Source of the DNA: Tupaia tana
Taxonomy: Eukaryota > Chordata > Mammalia > Scandentia > Tupaiidae
NCBI GenBank assembly: GCA_026018925.1
Contig: JAKSZU010000004.1
Span: 41,057,233-41,121,232, forward strand
DNA: 64,000 nt
Reading direction: 5' to 3'
In this document: piece by piece, positions 44,470-54,939 of the stretch
How positions within the stretch are numbered: position 1 is the stretch's first letter
Layout of the letters: each line of letters begins with the position of its first letter
Made by a program: the position numbers and the translations under genes
The notes under the pieces: generated by a model
Database searches by the model: none
What the model was told of the DNA's origin: nothing
What the model saw: the letters and a program-made list of their open reading frames with translations, nothing else

Positions 44470-44640
44470 ATCCCAGGAACGATTTTACTTATGCTGTGTC
44501 ATTTAAATCTCACAACAACCTTGTAAATGGGTTGGTTTTATCATCAAAGTTTTACAGATAAGCAAATAGACTAATATTGACCAAATATTTTGTTAATAGA
44601 GGCTTGTTAGAGAGTGATATAACTGTGTTACTAGATATTT
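44470..44640 (-). mobile_element. MIR
   Basis: GCTGTGTCATTTAAATCTCACAACAACCTTGTAAATGGG...AAGTTTTACAGATAAGCAAATAGAC is antisense MIR. Confidence 0.78.
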
Positions 44641-44887
44641 AAATCTAGTTCATTCAGACTGCAAAGCTACCAACCATTTTTTTCCTAGTTTTGATTCTCA
44701 AGAGGTAACTTGTTGAAATTAAATGACCCTCCTATATCTATCATATGAACTTTAAAGTTACTTGTAATGTACAGACATGGATGTTACATCCTACAAAGGT
44801 AACTTTATGTGTCTGTAGAATCCCTCAAGAAATCATAAGGATGAAATTTTAACATCTCTAATCTTCATCTGGAAGTTGATAAGAACA

Positions 44888-45142
44888 TTTTTTTTTTTTT
44901 TTTGGAGAGGTTTTTGCTATAGGGCACATGCGCTCGCCAGAAAAAGAGAGATGGAAAGCAAGAAATCACCCCACAGAGAGGGATGACTATGCTGCAATCC
45001 CTTCTCCTCCATTCTCCTCTCGGGATCTTGGGCACCATGCACATGCACCTGGCATGAGTTTAAGCTACCGGGTCCGGGACTTGAACCATGGTCTACTATA
45101 TGGGAGTCCAGTGACATAGCTATTACACCAACTGCCAGTCCC
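44888..45142 (-). mobile_element. tRNA-derived SINE, family A
   Basis: Full-length minus strand: GAGAGGTTTTTGCTATAGGG at the left and GGGACTGGCAGTTGGTGTAATAG (sense) at the right. Flanks ATAAGAACATTT / CTAAGAACTTTA. Confidence 0.94.
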
Positions 45143-45489
45143 AGCTAAGAACTTTACTAGGTGGAAGAAAACTGGGAGCAAAGTAGGAGAGGATACTTTG
45201 GATTTATAAAATTATAAGTCAGCTACATTTTGTAGGTCAGCTTTTGGAAGTGTTTATTTCTTTTGATAGTCACTAACCATTAGATTTACTTAAATAGTCC
45301 ACCCTGTCTTAGCTTTGCTACAGATTATTACAAGAAAAGTATTTCTATTTTGCTTAGGTTAGAATGTTCAAAGAAGAGCCTCTATCTCCTCAGGTGCACC
45401 CCACCTAATCCAATTTTCTTTTAGGTAGGTTGTATCATGAATTAACCCATAGAATTAAAATTTTTAAGGATTTTGCTCCCTGTCTTATA

Positions 45490-45800
45490 GAACACAAATA
45501 TTCTTTTTCTTTAAACCCTTTATTTTGAAATAATTTCTAAATTCACAGAAGAATTGCAATGGTAGTAAAGAGAGTTCCTGGATGTTGTTCCTCCAGCATT
45601 CCTTAATGTTAATATTTTATGTAACCAAATTTACAAAAGTTATCAAGTCTAGAAAATTAACATTGATACATTTTTATCATCTAAATTCCAGACTTCATTT
45701 AGATTTAATCAGTTTTTTCCAAAAATAATGTCCTTTTTTCTATTTCAGGCTCCAATTCAAGGCATCACTTTACATTTAGTCATCATGTTTCTTTAGTCAG
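45490..45800. mobile_element. L1M-type 3' region
   Basis: TTTATTTTGAAATAATTTCTAAATTCACAGAAGAATTGCAATGGTAG...GAGTTCCTGGATG...CTTAATGTTAATATTTTATGTAACC...GAAAATTAACATTGATACATTTTTATCATC...TTTCAGGCTCCAATTCAAGGCATC follows a repeat well known in mammals, which I take to be an old L1 3' region. Class and strand from memory only. Confidence 0.6.
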
Positions 45801-45950
45801 AGGAGATAGTTTTTAAAATGGACCCGTAGTAGTTGCGAAGATGTCGAAACTCACATGAGCTTTTCGTTGAGGAAAGTGAAAGCTAATTAGATTTTCAAAA
45901 TTCCACAGGTGAAAGAAAATCTCTGCATCTGTCTAGAAGAAGACACCCTG

Positions 45951-46242
45951 GGGACCAGCAGTTAGCGTAATGGCTATGTCGCTGGACTCCCACGTAGTCG
46001 ACCGCGGTTCGAGTCCCGGACCCGGCGGCTTAAACTCACGCCGGGCGCGTGTGCGTGCGTGCCCAAGATCCCGAGAAGAGAATGGAGGAGAAGGGATTGC
46101 GGCGTGGCCATCCCCCCTGGGGGGTGATTTCCTGCTTTCTATCTCTCTGTCTCTCTCTGTCTGTCTGGCGAGCGCACGCGCCCTATAGCAAAAACCTCTC
46201 CAAAAAAAAATAAAATAAAATAAAAAAAAAAAATAAAAAAAA
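45951..46242 (+). mobile_element. tRNA-derived SINE, family A, youngest type
   Basis: The best-preserved copy. A box TAGCGTAATGG at 45963-45973 and B box GGTTCGAGTCC at 46006-46016, spaced as in tRNA genes. CpG sites are still intact (CGCCGGGCGCGTGTGCGTGC), and the A-rich tail is at 46200-46242. The 13-bp target duplication AGAAGACACCCTG lies at 45938-45950 and 46243-46255. The element is transcribed by RNA polymerase III in principle and mobilised by L1. Confidence 0.98.
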
Positions 46243-46255
46243 AGAAGACACCCTG

Positions 46256-46539
46256 GAAGACCACTGTGAGTCTGTCTTCCCGATCACATGATTTACTTTT
46301 CCAAAGGGTAAGATTCAGGTGAACATCATTGTTGTGCAAGGAAACAGCCTCTTGCTCCTTTCCAACACGTCATCAAGTAGTCCCTCCTGTGTTCTTTGCT
46401 TGCTCCTCCATACAGTAAGCTCTTTCCAATTCTGTAAGGAAAAAGCTCACAGCCTTCCAGCAGCTCTCCCTGCAAGTAGAGTCAGTTTCCGTGACGTAGT
46501 ATGGAGTCGAAAAATTCACATTGACACTTTTTAAAAAAG
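46256..46539. other. Unique DNA, nothing recognised
   Basis: No coding or repeat signal. Confidence 0.45.
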
Positions 46540-46681
46540 AATCATTTATTTAATTTTATTTGTTATTATTATTATTTTAAAATTGTCTATAAGGGACACA
46601 CACTCACCAGAGAGAGAGGGAATGTGAGAAAATGAGCTGCCAGGTCTGGGACTCAAACCACAATCAGTCGTGTGGGAGTCC
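46540..46681 (-). mobile_element. tRNA-derived SINE, family B, 5' end missing
   Basis: (TTA)n tail, TCTATAAGGGACACACACTCACC, GCTGCCAGGTCTGGGACTCAAACC, stopping at GTGGGAGTCCAA. The first about 40 nt of the element (A-box side) are absent both before and after the nested insertion, so it was truncated earlier. Confidence 0.85.
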
Positions 46682-46690
46682 AACTGACCA

Positions 46691-46696
<6 letters not shown>

Positions 46697-46722
<26 letters not shown>

Positions 46723-46977
46723 AGAGGTTTTCGCTATAGGGCGCGTGCGCTTGCCAGACAGACAGAGAGAGAGACATAGAGACAGACAGCGAGAAATCAC
46801 CCCCCACAGGGGATGGTCACGCCGCAATCCCTTCTCCTCCATTCTCCTCTCGGAATCTTGGGCATACACGCACACGCGCCCGGCGTGAGTTTTAAGCCAC
46901 CCGGTCCGGGACGCGAACCGCGTTCGACTATGTGGGAGTCCAGCGACATAGCCATTACGCTAACTGCTGGTTCCCCC
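46697..46977 (-). mobile_element. tRNA-derived SINE, family A, young
   Basis: Near consensus, inserted at the truncated end of the family B SINE. Target duplication AACTGACCATTTCTT (46682-46696) / AACTGACTATTTCTT (46978-46992), one mismatch. Confidence 0.97.
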
Positions 46978-46992
46978 AACTGACTATTTCTT

Positions 46993-47930
46993 AAAGCATG
47001 AAAAAGTTAATATTTTGAGACTTACCATTCCACCTACTTTCTGTATTTATTTTTCATACTAATTAAAATGTAGAAAGGATCAGAGGCATGACAGGACCTT
47101 GCAAAACCTTTAGTAGAGGCAGTCATCCGTCCTGTGACTGGCTTTCTGGCATGCTGTTATAAAAAGTGGCAATTGTTGAAAATTATTTTCCTATAAGGCA
47201 TAATTAAGAAATCTTTCTATAAAAATAGAGCACCACTATATTATCAAAATTCTTCATATAATAATTTGTGCACGTGTGTGTGTACATTCTGACTATTCTG
47301 AGTAATTTGTGGCATACAGGTACATCCACACATATACCACATATTGGTTAAAACAAGTTAGGTTGTGCTGTTTTAACAAACTCAAAATCTCAATGGCTTA
47401 ATCTAATAAAACCTTGTTTCTTGTTCAAATTATGCATCCATTTTTGTTGACATAGGGTATAACTTCACACAGTCACTTAGGGACCCATGCCAACGGTTCC
47501 ACCGTATAGTAGCTGCTACATCTAGCACATGAAACCCTTTCAATAACTACTGCCAAGGTAACTGGATAATTGACTATAGTCACACATAACCTCCATTTAA
47601 AAGTTATTGGTCAATTTCAAGAAAGTCAATAATCTCATCTTCTAGAAGAGGAAAATAAGATATTGGTGAGAAATATGTGTAATGTCTATCATGTGGAAAA
47701 AACTACTGATTTGGAAAAAAGAAAACAATTTTCTTTATGCCTATCAGGATATCACAAGTAGTTATAACAAACAACTCCTTAACTCTAGTGACTAAACATA
47801 ATAAAAGTTTTGTTTGCCTACTTGACGGCATAATGCAATTGGCAGGAGACCCCTGCTCCAGATAGTCAGAAAGGGACTTCAAGCCCTAACATTCTGTAAC
47901 ATAATAATCATTTGAAAATGGTAATAATAG
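46993..47930. other. Unique AT-rich DNA
   Basis: No gene or assignable repeat. Confidence 0.5.
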
Positions 47931-48152
47931 GGAACCAAACAGTAACCCAGTGGTAAAACCTGACGTTCTGTGAGGCTAACCTACTTGGGATGGCTCTGGG
48001 TTTGCACCTCGAGATGAGTTTGCTGGGCACATGCATGTCCACCATCTGTGACTAGCTGAGGGTGGGGTGTATCTCACCATCGGGACCTTGTTGGGGATGC
48101 TCTCTCTCTCTTTCTGTTCATGGAAGAAACAGGTAAATAAACAGTCCCCTTA
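47931..48152 (+). mobile_element. SINE family D
   Basis: GGGAACCAAACAGTAACCCAGTGG head (A-box-like), GGTTTGCACCTC (B-box-like), GGGCACATGCATGTCCACC...GGGACCTTGTTGGGGATGC body, CT run and GTTCATGGAAGAAACAGGTAAATAAAC end. The clearest family D copy. Confidence 0.82.
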
Positions 48153-49348
48153 AAATTGACAACAATAAAGAAAAGTAGACTTTTACCTCCAGATTCAGAG
48201 TAACAAGGGGAGCTCGATCCATTCAACCGCTTTGTTTCACAAGGCTTGATACCTGAATGAGTTAGGTGAGCAGCCTTTGGAAGGGGATTACTTAGATGTT
48301 AATTTCTTGATTACTCTAAAGTGCTGATTAGCTGCTTTTCTGAGGGCAGAAAATAGCATCCTGATACATAAACAGTTTTGTTTTGTTTTAGAATAACTAA
48401 GTTATTCTGGTTTTTTAAAGTCCTGAAAAGACTTAACATAATTTAGAGGAGTTTTGTTAAAAAAAAAGTTGTCTCCTCAATTTTCCTTCTTCTTTGTCCT
48501 TTATTTTTAAATTTTTCATCCAGTCTAGCTCATTTGCTGCTGACTGTAGCTGAGGGCATTTGCTATTTCCTGTGTCCTTGATTTTTACAATCCACTTCCT
48601 CAATATCAGCAGCTTAACTTTTGGGACTATTTGTTCTCCCTTTTCTTAAATAAACAATCAAGAAAGTTGGCCTAGCTTAGTGATTTTAATGTTGGTAAAA
48701 AACTTGCTGTTTCAAAACAAATCAAGATCCAAGAAACTTCATCCAGGATTTATTTGAAATTATGTGGGGCTATTTAAATATTCCCCAAAACTCAGAAATA
48801 TATGTACAAATATCTTTCAGAGCTACATTATCCCCAAGGCTAGAGCTTGGTTGGAGAGAGTCCCGGACTCATGTGACAAATTCTTTGTTCAGCCATCAGT
48901 TACTTCGCTAACCTTGGTGAAGAATTATCTACTAGATCTTTTTTCAATTGCAGTCCATGAGTTGTTGACTAGACTAGATATTGCAACCTCTATTGTGGTC
49001 TTTGGCTTTTAGTTTTTTCACTGCATAACCAGAACCACTCCTCTGAAATAATTGACTTGTAATTTGAATCTATATGTTTTATTGCCTCTCCAATGGGTTG
49101 AATTTAATTATGCCAATGTTCAGTATCTAAAATTGCCTGATGACAGGCCCTCAGTTTATCCCCTTCTTAGTCTGTGTATTCCCCTCACTATAGTTAATTG
49201 TACGGTAGAAAGCAGATTAACTGAACAGGAATAGACCCTGGGGACTTCATTTACTAATCTGTTTATAAAAATAACCTGTTTCTAGGCAGAAGTAAAGATA
49301 CCCAGAAATAATAATTCTATTATTGAGATAAAGAGGGGATTATAACTA
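48153..49348. other. Unique DNA, no gene identified
   Basis: Includes an 82-codon open frame at 48764-49012 with no recognisable domain. Confidence 0.45.
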
Positions 49349-49430
49349 TTGTGTTGTCAGGAAAAACGTGACACATTTTTTTGCATAGAAAAACATAGAA
49401 AAATATATCATGACTTTTCTGATGACCCAA
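49349..49430. mobile_element. Palindromic mariner-like MITE, copy 2
   Basis: 82 bp between TA dinucleotides (49347-49348 and 49431-49432). It shares TTTGCATAGAA...CATAGAAAAATAT.TCATGACTTTTCTGATGACCCA with 28220-28297. The left arm (GTTGTCAGGAAAAACGTGACACA) has several substitutions, so pairing is less perfect than in copy 1. Confidence 0.82.
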
Positions 49431-49727
49431 TAATATGACAACAAAGGCAATAACAAAATAGAATCAAAATCCATCAATAAATTCTGGGAGCAAAGTGAAA
49501 TACCTGACAAGCTCAACCGTTTTGCATCATGTTACCTGATGCCCTAACATGTTAGATGAACCTAATAAGACAGATAAACCTTAATAGCAAAGAATGATTT
49601 TTCTGTTTTTCTGTTATAGTCTCCCATATCAACCAATTATGGTTTGAGAACATCTCTCTGAACCTATATAGATCCTCTCTAAAATTACTGAGGTTGGGTT
49701 AATTGTCTTCAAAATTTACTTTTTTAA

Positions 49728-49976
49728 CTGGAGACTGGATAGTCCTCACTGGTGTGGGTAAAGAGCAATGCTCTTTGCTGCTCACCCGTGTTGGGGCATT
49801 CCAGTTTTGCATCCAGGGATGTCCTTGAGTGCAACAGGCATGCACATGCCCCTGATGTGAACTGACTGAGATTGAGGGTAAATGATGTCAGCACTCTGCT
49901 GAGGGATGCTGTCACTCTCTCTGTCTCTCTTTATCTCTCTGTCTCTTTTGCTCATGGAAGAAATTAGATAAACTTT
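49728..49976 (+). mobile_element. SINE family D, interrupted
   Basis: GGAGACTGGATAGTCCTCAC head, GGCATGCACATGCCCCTGATGTGAACTGACTGAG body, CTGCTGAGGGATGCTGTC, CT run, TTGCTCATGGAAGAAATTAGATAAAC. The 3' A-rich end continues after the nested SINE (50123-50140). Confidence 0.8.
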
Positions 49977-50122
49977 CCCTTCTCCTCCATTATCCTCTTG
50001 GGATCTTGGGCACGCATGCACACACGCCCGGTGTGAGTTTTAAGCCACCGGGTCCGGGACGCAAACCGCGGTCGACTACGTGGGAGTCCAGTGACATAGC
50101 CATTACGCTAACTGCTGGTCCC
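49977..50122 (-). mobile_element. SINE family A lacking its 3' half, with target duplication
   Basis: Only the 5' 146 bp are present (sense GGGACCAGCAGTTAGCGTAATGG to GAGGATAATGGAGGAGAAGG); CT-rich part, tail motif and A tail are absent. Perfect duplication TAGATAAACTTT on each side (49965-49976; about 50125-50136). The sequence is young (CGCGGTCGAC intact). Confidence 0.93.
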
Positions 50123-50140
50123 AATAGATAAACTTTTTTA

Positions 50141-50970
50141 AAAGTTAATTTTAGCACTAATCATCTGCTGTGATACGTAAATCGTATCAGAGCTTGTGAA
50201 CAGACAGCGTTTCATCTCTTCTATTCATAAGAGTCTCTACATGATTTGCTCGTCTACCCTTAAACAGCATATGAAAGGGCTTGGGTTTCTCCTTGATTTC
50301 TGCATGCACTTATTCATATTTTCAGTGGAATTATCTTCAATGGTGGATCTGAGGTTAACTTTCCTGTTCCTCGACTGTGTTTCCAGTTGCAGCTTGTGAG
50401 GAAAGGTTAGAATGAATCCTGAGCAAGTTGGTGGTTTTGTCTGCTTCCTGGGATCTCTAACTCTAAAGTGAGATATTTGAATTTTGAGCACTTAAGACTT
50501 TAATGCACTCATTAAAACATAATTTTTGAGGGCATAAATTATTTAGCAGAAAGTTTGATTTAATTCTCTCTCCTCACATTGTTTCGGAAAACTTTTTCAC
50601 ATCTCCTTGACCTTGTGTATTTAAATCAGTGAATGATTTAAATGTGCTCACAATGGCATAGAATATAAAAGGATTCGAATCTTCCCTAAAGCATCATTCT
50701 TATGTGTAACTTGTGAAGTCCTTAATTATGTCAATATGTGAGAAAATACAAAGGCACTCTTAATGATGAATGTATTGTTATAAGGCAAGACCAGATGCTA
50801 GCATCACATAAAGCCTTTGCAAAATGCCTGTTTTTTCAGGTATATTTGACTGTCTGAGTACAAATGACTGAGTACAGTAAATGTGTAAAATCAGAGTAAT
50901 ACAACCTTGAGTATCCATTGTAGAGAGATTAGGGAAAGACCATCATTCTAACTACTGGAAGGAGAGCAAA
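50141..50970. other. Unique DNA, nothing recognised
   Basis: No gene or assignable repeat. Confidence 0.5.
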
Positions 50971-50983
50971 AGAAAGGTCAGGT

Positions 50984-51241
50984 GGGACCAGCAGTTAGCA
51001 TAATGGCTATGTTGCTGGACTCCCACGTGGTTGACCGTGGTTCGAATCACGGACCCGGCGGCTTAAACTCATGCCAGGCACATGTACGTGCGTGCCCAAG
51101 ATCCCGAGAGGAGAATGGAGCAGAAGGATTGTGGTGTGGCCATCTCTCCTGGGAGGTGATTTCTCACTTTCTGTCTCTCTATCTTTCTCTGTCTTTCTGG
51201 TGAGTGCACGTGCTCTATAGCAAAAACCTCTCAAAAAAAAG
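50984..51241 (+). mobile_element. tRNA-derived SINE, family A, young
   Basis: GGGACCAGCAGTTAGCATAATGG, GGTTCGAATCACGG, CTCTATAGCAAAAACCTCTC. Perfect 13-bp target duplication AGAAAGGTCAGGT (50971-50983 and 51242-51254). Confidence 0.98.
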
Positions 51242-51278
51242 AGAAAGGTCAGGTAAAAATAAAGTATGAAGTATGATG

Positions 51279-51543
51279 GGACACCACCAGGTGATATAGT
51301 GGTCAAGGTGCTGGATTCCCACTGGCAGACCATGGTTCAAGTACCAGACCTGGAGGCTTGAAAATTATGCTGGGTGCATGTATGTATGCCCAGAATCCCA
51401 GGAGAGTGGAGGAGAAGGGATTATGACATGGCCATCCCCACCGGGAGGTGATTTTTTTACTTTTCTCTCACTGTCTCTCTCTCTGGTAAGCTCACATGCC
51501 TTATGGGAAAGCAAATAAATGAATATAAATAAAATAAAATATA
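51279..51543 (+). mobile_element. tRNA-derived SINE, family A, old
   Basis: GGGACACCACCAGGTGATATAGTGG, GGTTCAAGTACCAGACC, CTTGAAAATTATGCTGGGTGC, GGAGAGTGGAGGAGAAGG, CACATGCCTTATGG and an ATAAA-rich tail. It lies 25 bp beyond the duplication of the preceding copy. Confidence 0.9.
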
Positions 51544-52589
51544 TCTGAATTCTACCTCTCTGGACAGAAATGTGCTATGATTACTATAAACTTTCTTTTC
51601 TTTTTTAAAAAATATAACATATACTCCTCTTTATTTTATGTATCATGGTTTGCATTCCTCCCCAAAACTAAATTACAAAGATTTTCTGTATTAGAAATTC
51701 CACAGAAATCCTCTGAACATTATGTCATCTCTTGAGTGTTAAGAAGGCATATTTTCTTAGGGTTATTTTAGATAATGACTTCTTTCACTATATAAGACAA
51801 AAAATTCCAAAAACAAAGAAAGGTTCTCAGAAAGGGCTTCTTCAGTAGTGTCTCTTCACTTGGATGAGGTAGATAGGATCACTCCATGAAATTAGACTAT
51901 GATGTTATGCTAAGCAAAAATCAAAATGGCACAGGCATCAGGGTAGAACTATCCATTGAGAAAGCACAATTGTTTTTCATTATATAACTGTTTTTCATTA
52001 TATTACTCTTTCATTACAAAATGGTGAACTTTATTTTAGTTTTAATTTAAATGTCAACATTCACACATTAAATAACCTAGTGAACATAAATATTCACCAT
52101 GATATAGGTCATAGTCTTGGCTCAAGGGATTGTAGTTATTATTGTCCACGATATGTTGACCTTCTGGGTACATGATATCAGTCAAATATAGAAAGATTCC
52201 TACACCCACATATTTGGTTGTCGAGTTCAGAAAGAAGACTTTAATGATAATGGGTTTTGATTGAGCTTGGATCATTTCCAAGCCTTGAGAAGCTGTGTTG
52301 TGCCTGAATCCATTTTGCATCCATTACACTATACATTTCCAGACCCAGGGGATGTAGAGATGAAAAGAAGGGTTACTTCAGGACACAATCCATTCTCGAG
52401 TAAATTCTATAATCTGACTTAGTCTGTGATGCCTGAGTGCATCTGGTCATTCAAAAGCAATTCATTTGAAAACATTTCTTCTGTCCTAACTACTAGGAAC
52501 TGAACTCTGGACACTTTTTCTTTGCTCTTCCTTAGTAAGGGACCTGGAGAGAGCTAAACCTATAAGCTTTCACTCTTACTCAACAGGTC
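51544..52589. other. Unique DNA with a small direct repeat
   Basis: A 24-bp direct duplication TTTTTCATTATAT occurs at about 51971-52005. No gene is confirmed. Confidence 0.4.
52054..52320 (-). other. 88-codon open frame, possible processed-pseudogene or orphan
   Basis: The product has an ordinary protein-like composition (for example the stretch NSTTKYVGVGIFLYLTDI looks like a hydrophobic segment), and an AATAAA follows within about 25 nt of the stop on the same strand (near 52031-52038). I cannot match it to a family. No poly(A) tract or target duplication is seen, so a processed pseudogene is unproven. Confidence 0.25.
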
Positions 52590-52728
52590 ACATTGTCTCA
52601 GTAATTGTGGCCTACTCCTTATGTCCTGATTCTGACATAACATCACATGATGAGTAAACTCCCTTATCTATGTTATGGTTAAGCTTAAACTTTCCTTTCT
52701 GCTGTTCCAAGTTTTTATTTATTTATTT

Positions 52729-52769
<41 letters not shown>

Positions 52770-53285
52770 CATAGGGTATATGAGCTTGTTCGAGAGACAG
52801 TGAGAGGGAAAGTGAGAAATCACCCCACTCTGCAGGGGGAATGGACACACTACCATCCCTTCTCCTCCATTCTGCTCCTAGGGTTTTGGGCATGCACGTA
52901 TATGTGTCTGACATGATTTTCAAGCCACTGAGTCTTGGACTCGAACCATAATCAACCATGTAGGAGTCCAGTACCTTAACCATCACATCATCTGCTGGCC
53001 TTTCCTGATCCAAGTTTTACACAAAAGCCTTGCTTTAACCAATAACAAATGGAAGACTCTCTGAACATACATATAAGCCCCCATCTTTACCCCTCAAAAC
53101 CATAGCTAACGCTCCATGAATTAACTTAGAACTTTGATTGTAAGTCTGTTTTCATGAAATGTATAAAAGATCTGCCAAAATTTGGGAAGCACTTTCTCAA
53201 AGCTTCTTGAGATTATGTTTCCCCAAATCACAGTCACTCATACTAGCTTAGAATAAACCTCCTTCAATGTTTCAGTTTTTTTTTT
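52590..53285 (+). mobile_element. Candidate solo LTR
   Basis: After removing the nested SINE (52711-53000), the stretch reads like a retroviral U3-R: CTTTAACCAATAACAAATGG, GTATAAAAGATCTGCC (TATA box) and, about 90 bp later, TTAGAATAAACCTCC (polyadenylation signal). No internal retroviral genes, and the 5' end is unclear. Family not assigned. Confidence 0.4.
52711..53000 (-). mobile_element. tRNA-derived SINE, family A, old
   Basis: Long T tract (52738-52767), GCCATAGGGTATATGAGC, CAGGGGGAATGGACACACTACC, GTCTTGGACTCGAACC and CTTAACCATCACATCATCTGCTGGCC. Flanks TTCCAAGTTTT and ATCCAAGTTTT are the target duplication. Confidence 0.9.
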
Positions 53286-53339
53286 TGTTTTGTTTTTTGT
53301 TTTTTATTTTTCTTTCCCATTCACACTACTTACCAGGAA

Positions 53340-53560
53340 ACAGGTGCTTGGGATACATCAGTGAAATAAATTAATAACAATTTTAGCTCTTCTGAATCAT
53401 ATAGTCCATTGGAGACAAGTAGAGACTAAGTAATAAACATAATAATAATATTAAAAATATATGAAGTGCTAAAACAAAACAAAAGTAAAGGAGCATACAT
53501 AGTAAGGGGACTTAGAAGTACAGGAACATAGGAGCAGTGAGGAAAGACATGGACCAGCTG
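53340..53560 (-). mobile_element. L2-type LINE fragment
   Basis: CAGGTGCTTGGGATACATCAGTGAAATAAATTAATAACAATTTTAGC...GTCCATTGGAGACAAGTAGAGACTAAGTAATAAAC resembles the antisense L2 segment GGGGATACAGCAGTGAACAAAACAGAC...GACAATAAAC. Confidence 0.65.
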
Positions 53561-53599
53561 CAGTTTTTGTTTTTGTTTTCATGCCAGAGAGTGTGTGCA

Positions 53600-53602
53600 T
53601 AT

Positions 53603-53658
<56 letters not shown>
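53600..53658 (+). repeat. (GA)n microsatellite
   Basis: About 25 GA units following CAGAGAGTGTGTGCATATGAGAAAG, which may be a SINE tail relic. Confidence 0.95.
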
Positions 53659-53659
<1 letters not shown>

Positions 53660-53662
<3 letters not shown>

Positions 53663-54875
53663 GAACTCAGGCTCCAGGGTTAGCAAGGAGCTTCACGTTG
53701 GCTGACAGGCCAGAATGCCCTTGACTCTCTCTTATTTTCTCTCAATTTCCCATTTCCCAGCACTCCTTTCCTTATTTACAGGAAGGGAAGTTGTTGAAGG
53801 TGACCTAAGTACAGATCCCAGACATTAACTGTTACAGACAACTCTTAAAACAACCCTCCAAAGAGAGCCACATGACCAGTCTCTGTGTCCTATGTGTCCC
53901 TGTTAGGGCACATTCCTGACCAGTCATCCTGCTAGCATATAATTGAGGCTATCCTGGGAGCACCGGGAACTGGGGCACCCAGTAGTACAGCCCCCACTAA
54001 TAGCTCCCTCTAACAGCTGCCTCCAAAGGCTGGACTCTATCTGTAAGAATGTTGTATTTTAACTCCACATGCAGCAATTAGCATAAACTATGGATGTTTA
54101 TGCTATGATATTTCATTTCTGACCAGTCTGAGATGTGTAATCCTTTCTTCCCTGAGGACATTCATTATTTGTTTCCCAATGAACTCTTTTGTTACATAAG
54201 TTTGACCCTCTGCCTTATACTAGATAATTATTTAAGATTTCAGATTATAGCATGCTGTCTGTGAATCCCCACGTGTGTGAGCACACACATATTTATTTAC
54301 TGACCATGCTCTGTCTTTAGGTAAAATTTCAAAAAAGACAGTGACAATATAATGCAACAAAATTAAGGTTGACTCCACTGACTGAATTGTTGAGGTTGGA
54401 AGAGGAATGCAATGATAAGTACATTGGTGAGGAAGAATATAAAAAATTAACAATAGTGTTTTGGGCATGGTATGGCCAGGTTCCTGCGCCTACACTGCTA
54501 ACCTCTTAGCATGCTGCCTGTGGGAAGGAGGTAAAAATGCTGTGGGGAAAAAACGGTCTCCTTGTCAGTCTTTGCACAATGCTACAAACAAAATAAACAC
54601 AAAGCCTTCAAAAACCAAGGACTCTTGACCTCCACTCCCCACTTCATGATGGACTAGACATTCTAAGCTGCCTCTCAGACAGTACAACTAGAGTGTGGCT
54701 ACAGTATTGTACATAAGCCTCTGAAATATATTCAGACCAATGTGAAATTTAAAAATCTCCAAAGGCAAAAGAAAGGGAAAGAAAAAGTGTATTGTAAATG
54801 GAGTCAGGATGGTTTAGTCTGGCTTCCTTACCTCCTACCTTATCATGTTTGAAGTCCACAGGGTAAACTTACATT
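53660..54875. other. Unique DNA, nothing confidently recognised
   Basis: Somewhat higher GC at 53680-54060. No coding or named repeat. Confidence 0.4.
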
Positions 54876-54938
54876 ATTTGTTATACCCTTGTACACTTAC
54901 TAAGTATATTTGTTATACACTTGTACACTTACTAAGTA
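54876..54938 (+). repeat. 32-bp tandem duplication
   Basis: ATTTGTTATAC.CTTGTACACTTACTAAGTA occurs twice in tandem with one difference. Confidence 0.92.
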
Positions 54939-54939
54939 A

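Noticed and set aside
45951..46020. Functional tRNA gene
   Set aside because: The A and B boxes are present, but the sequence does not close an acceptor stem and is one of dozens of dispersed SINE heads.
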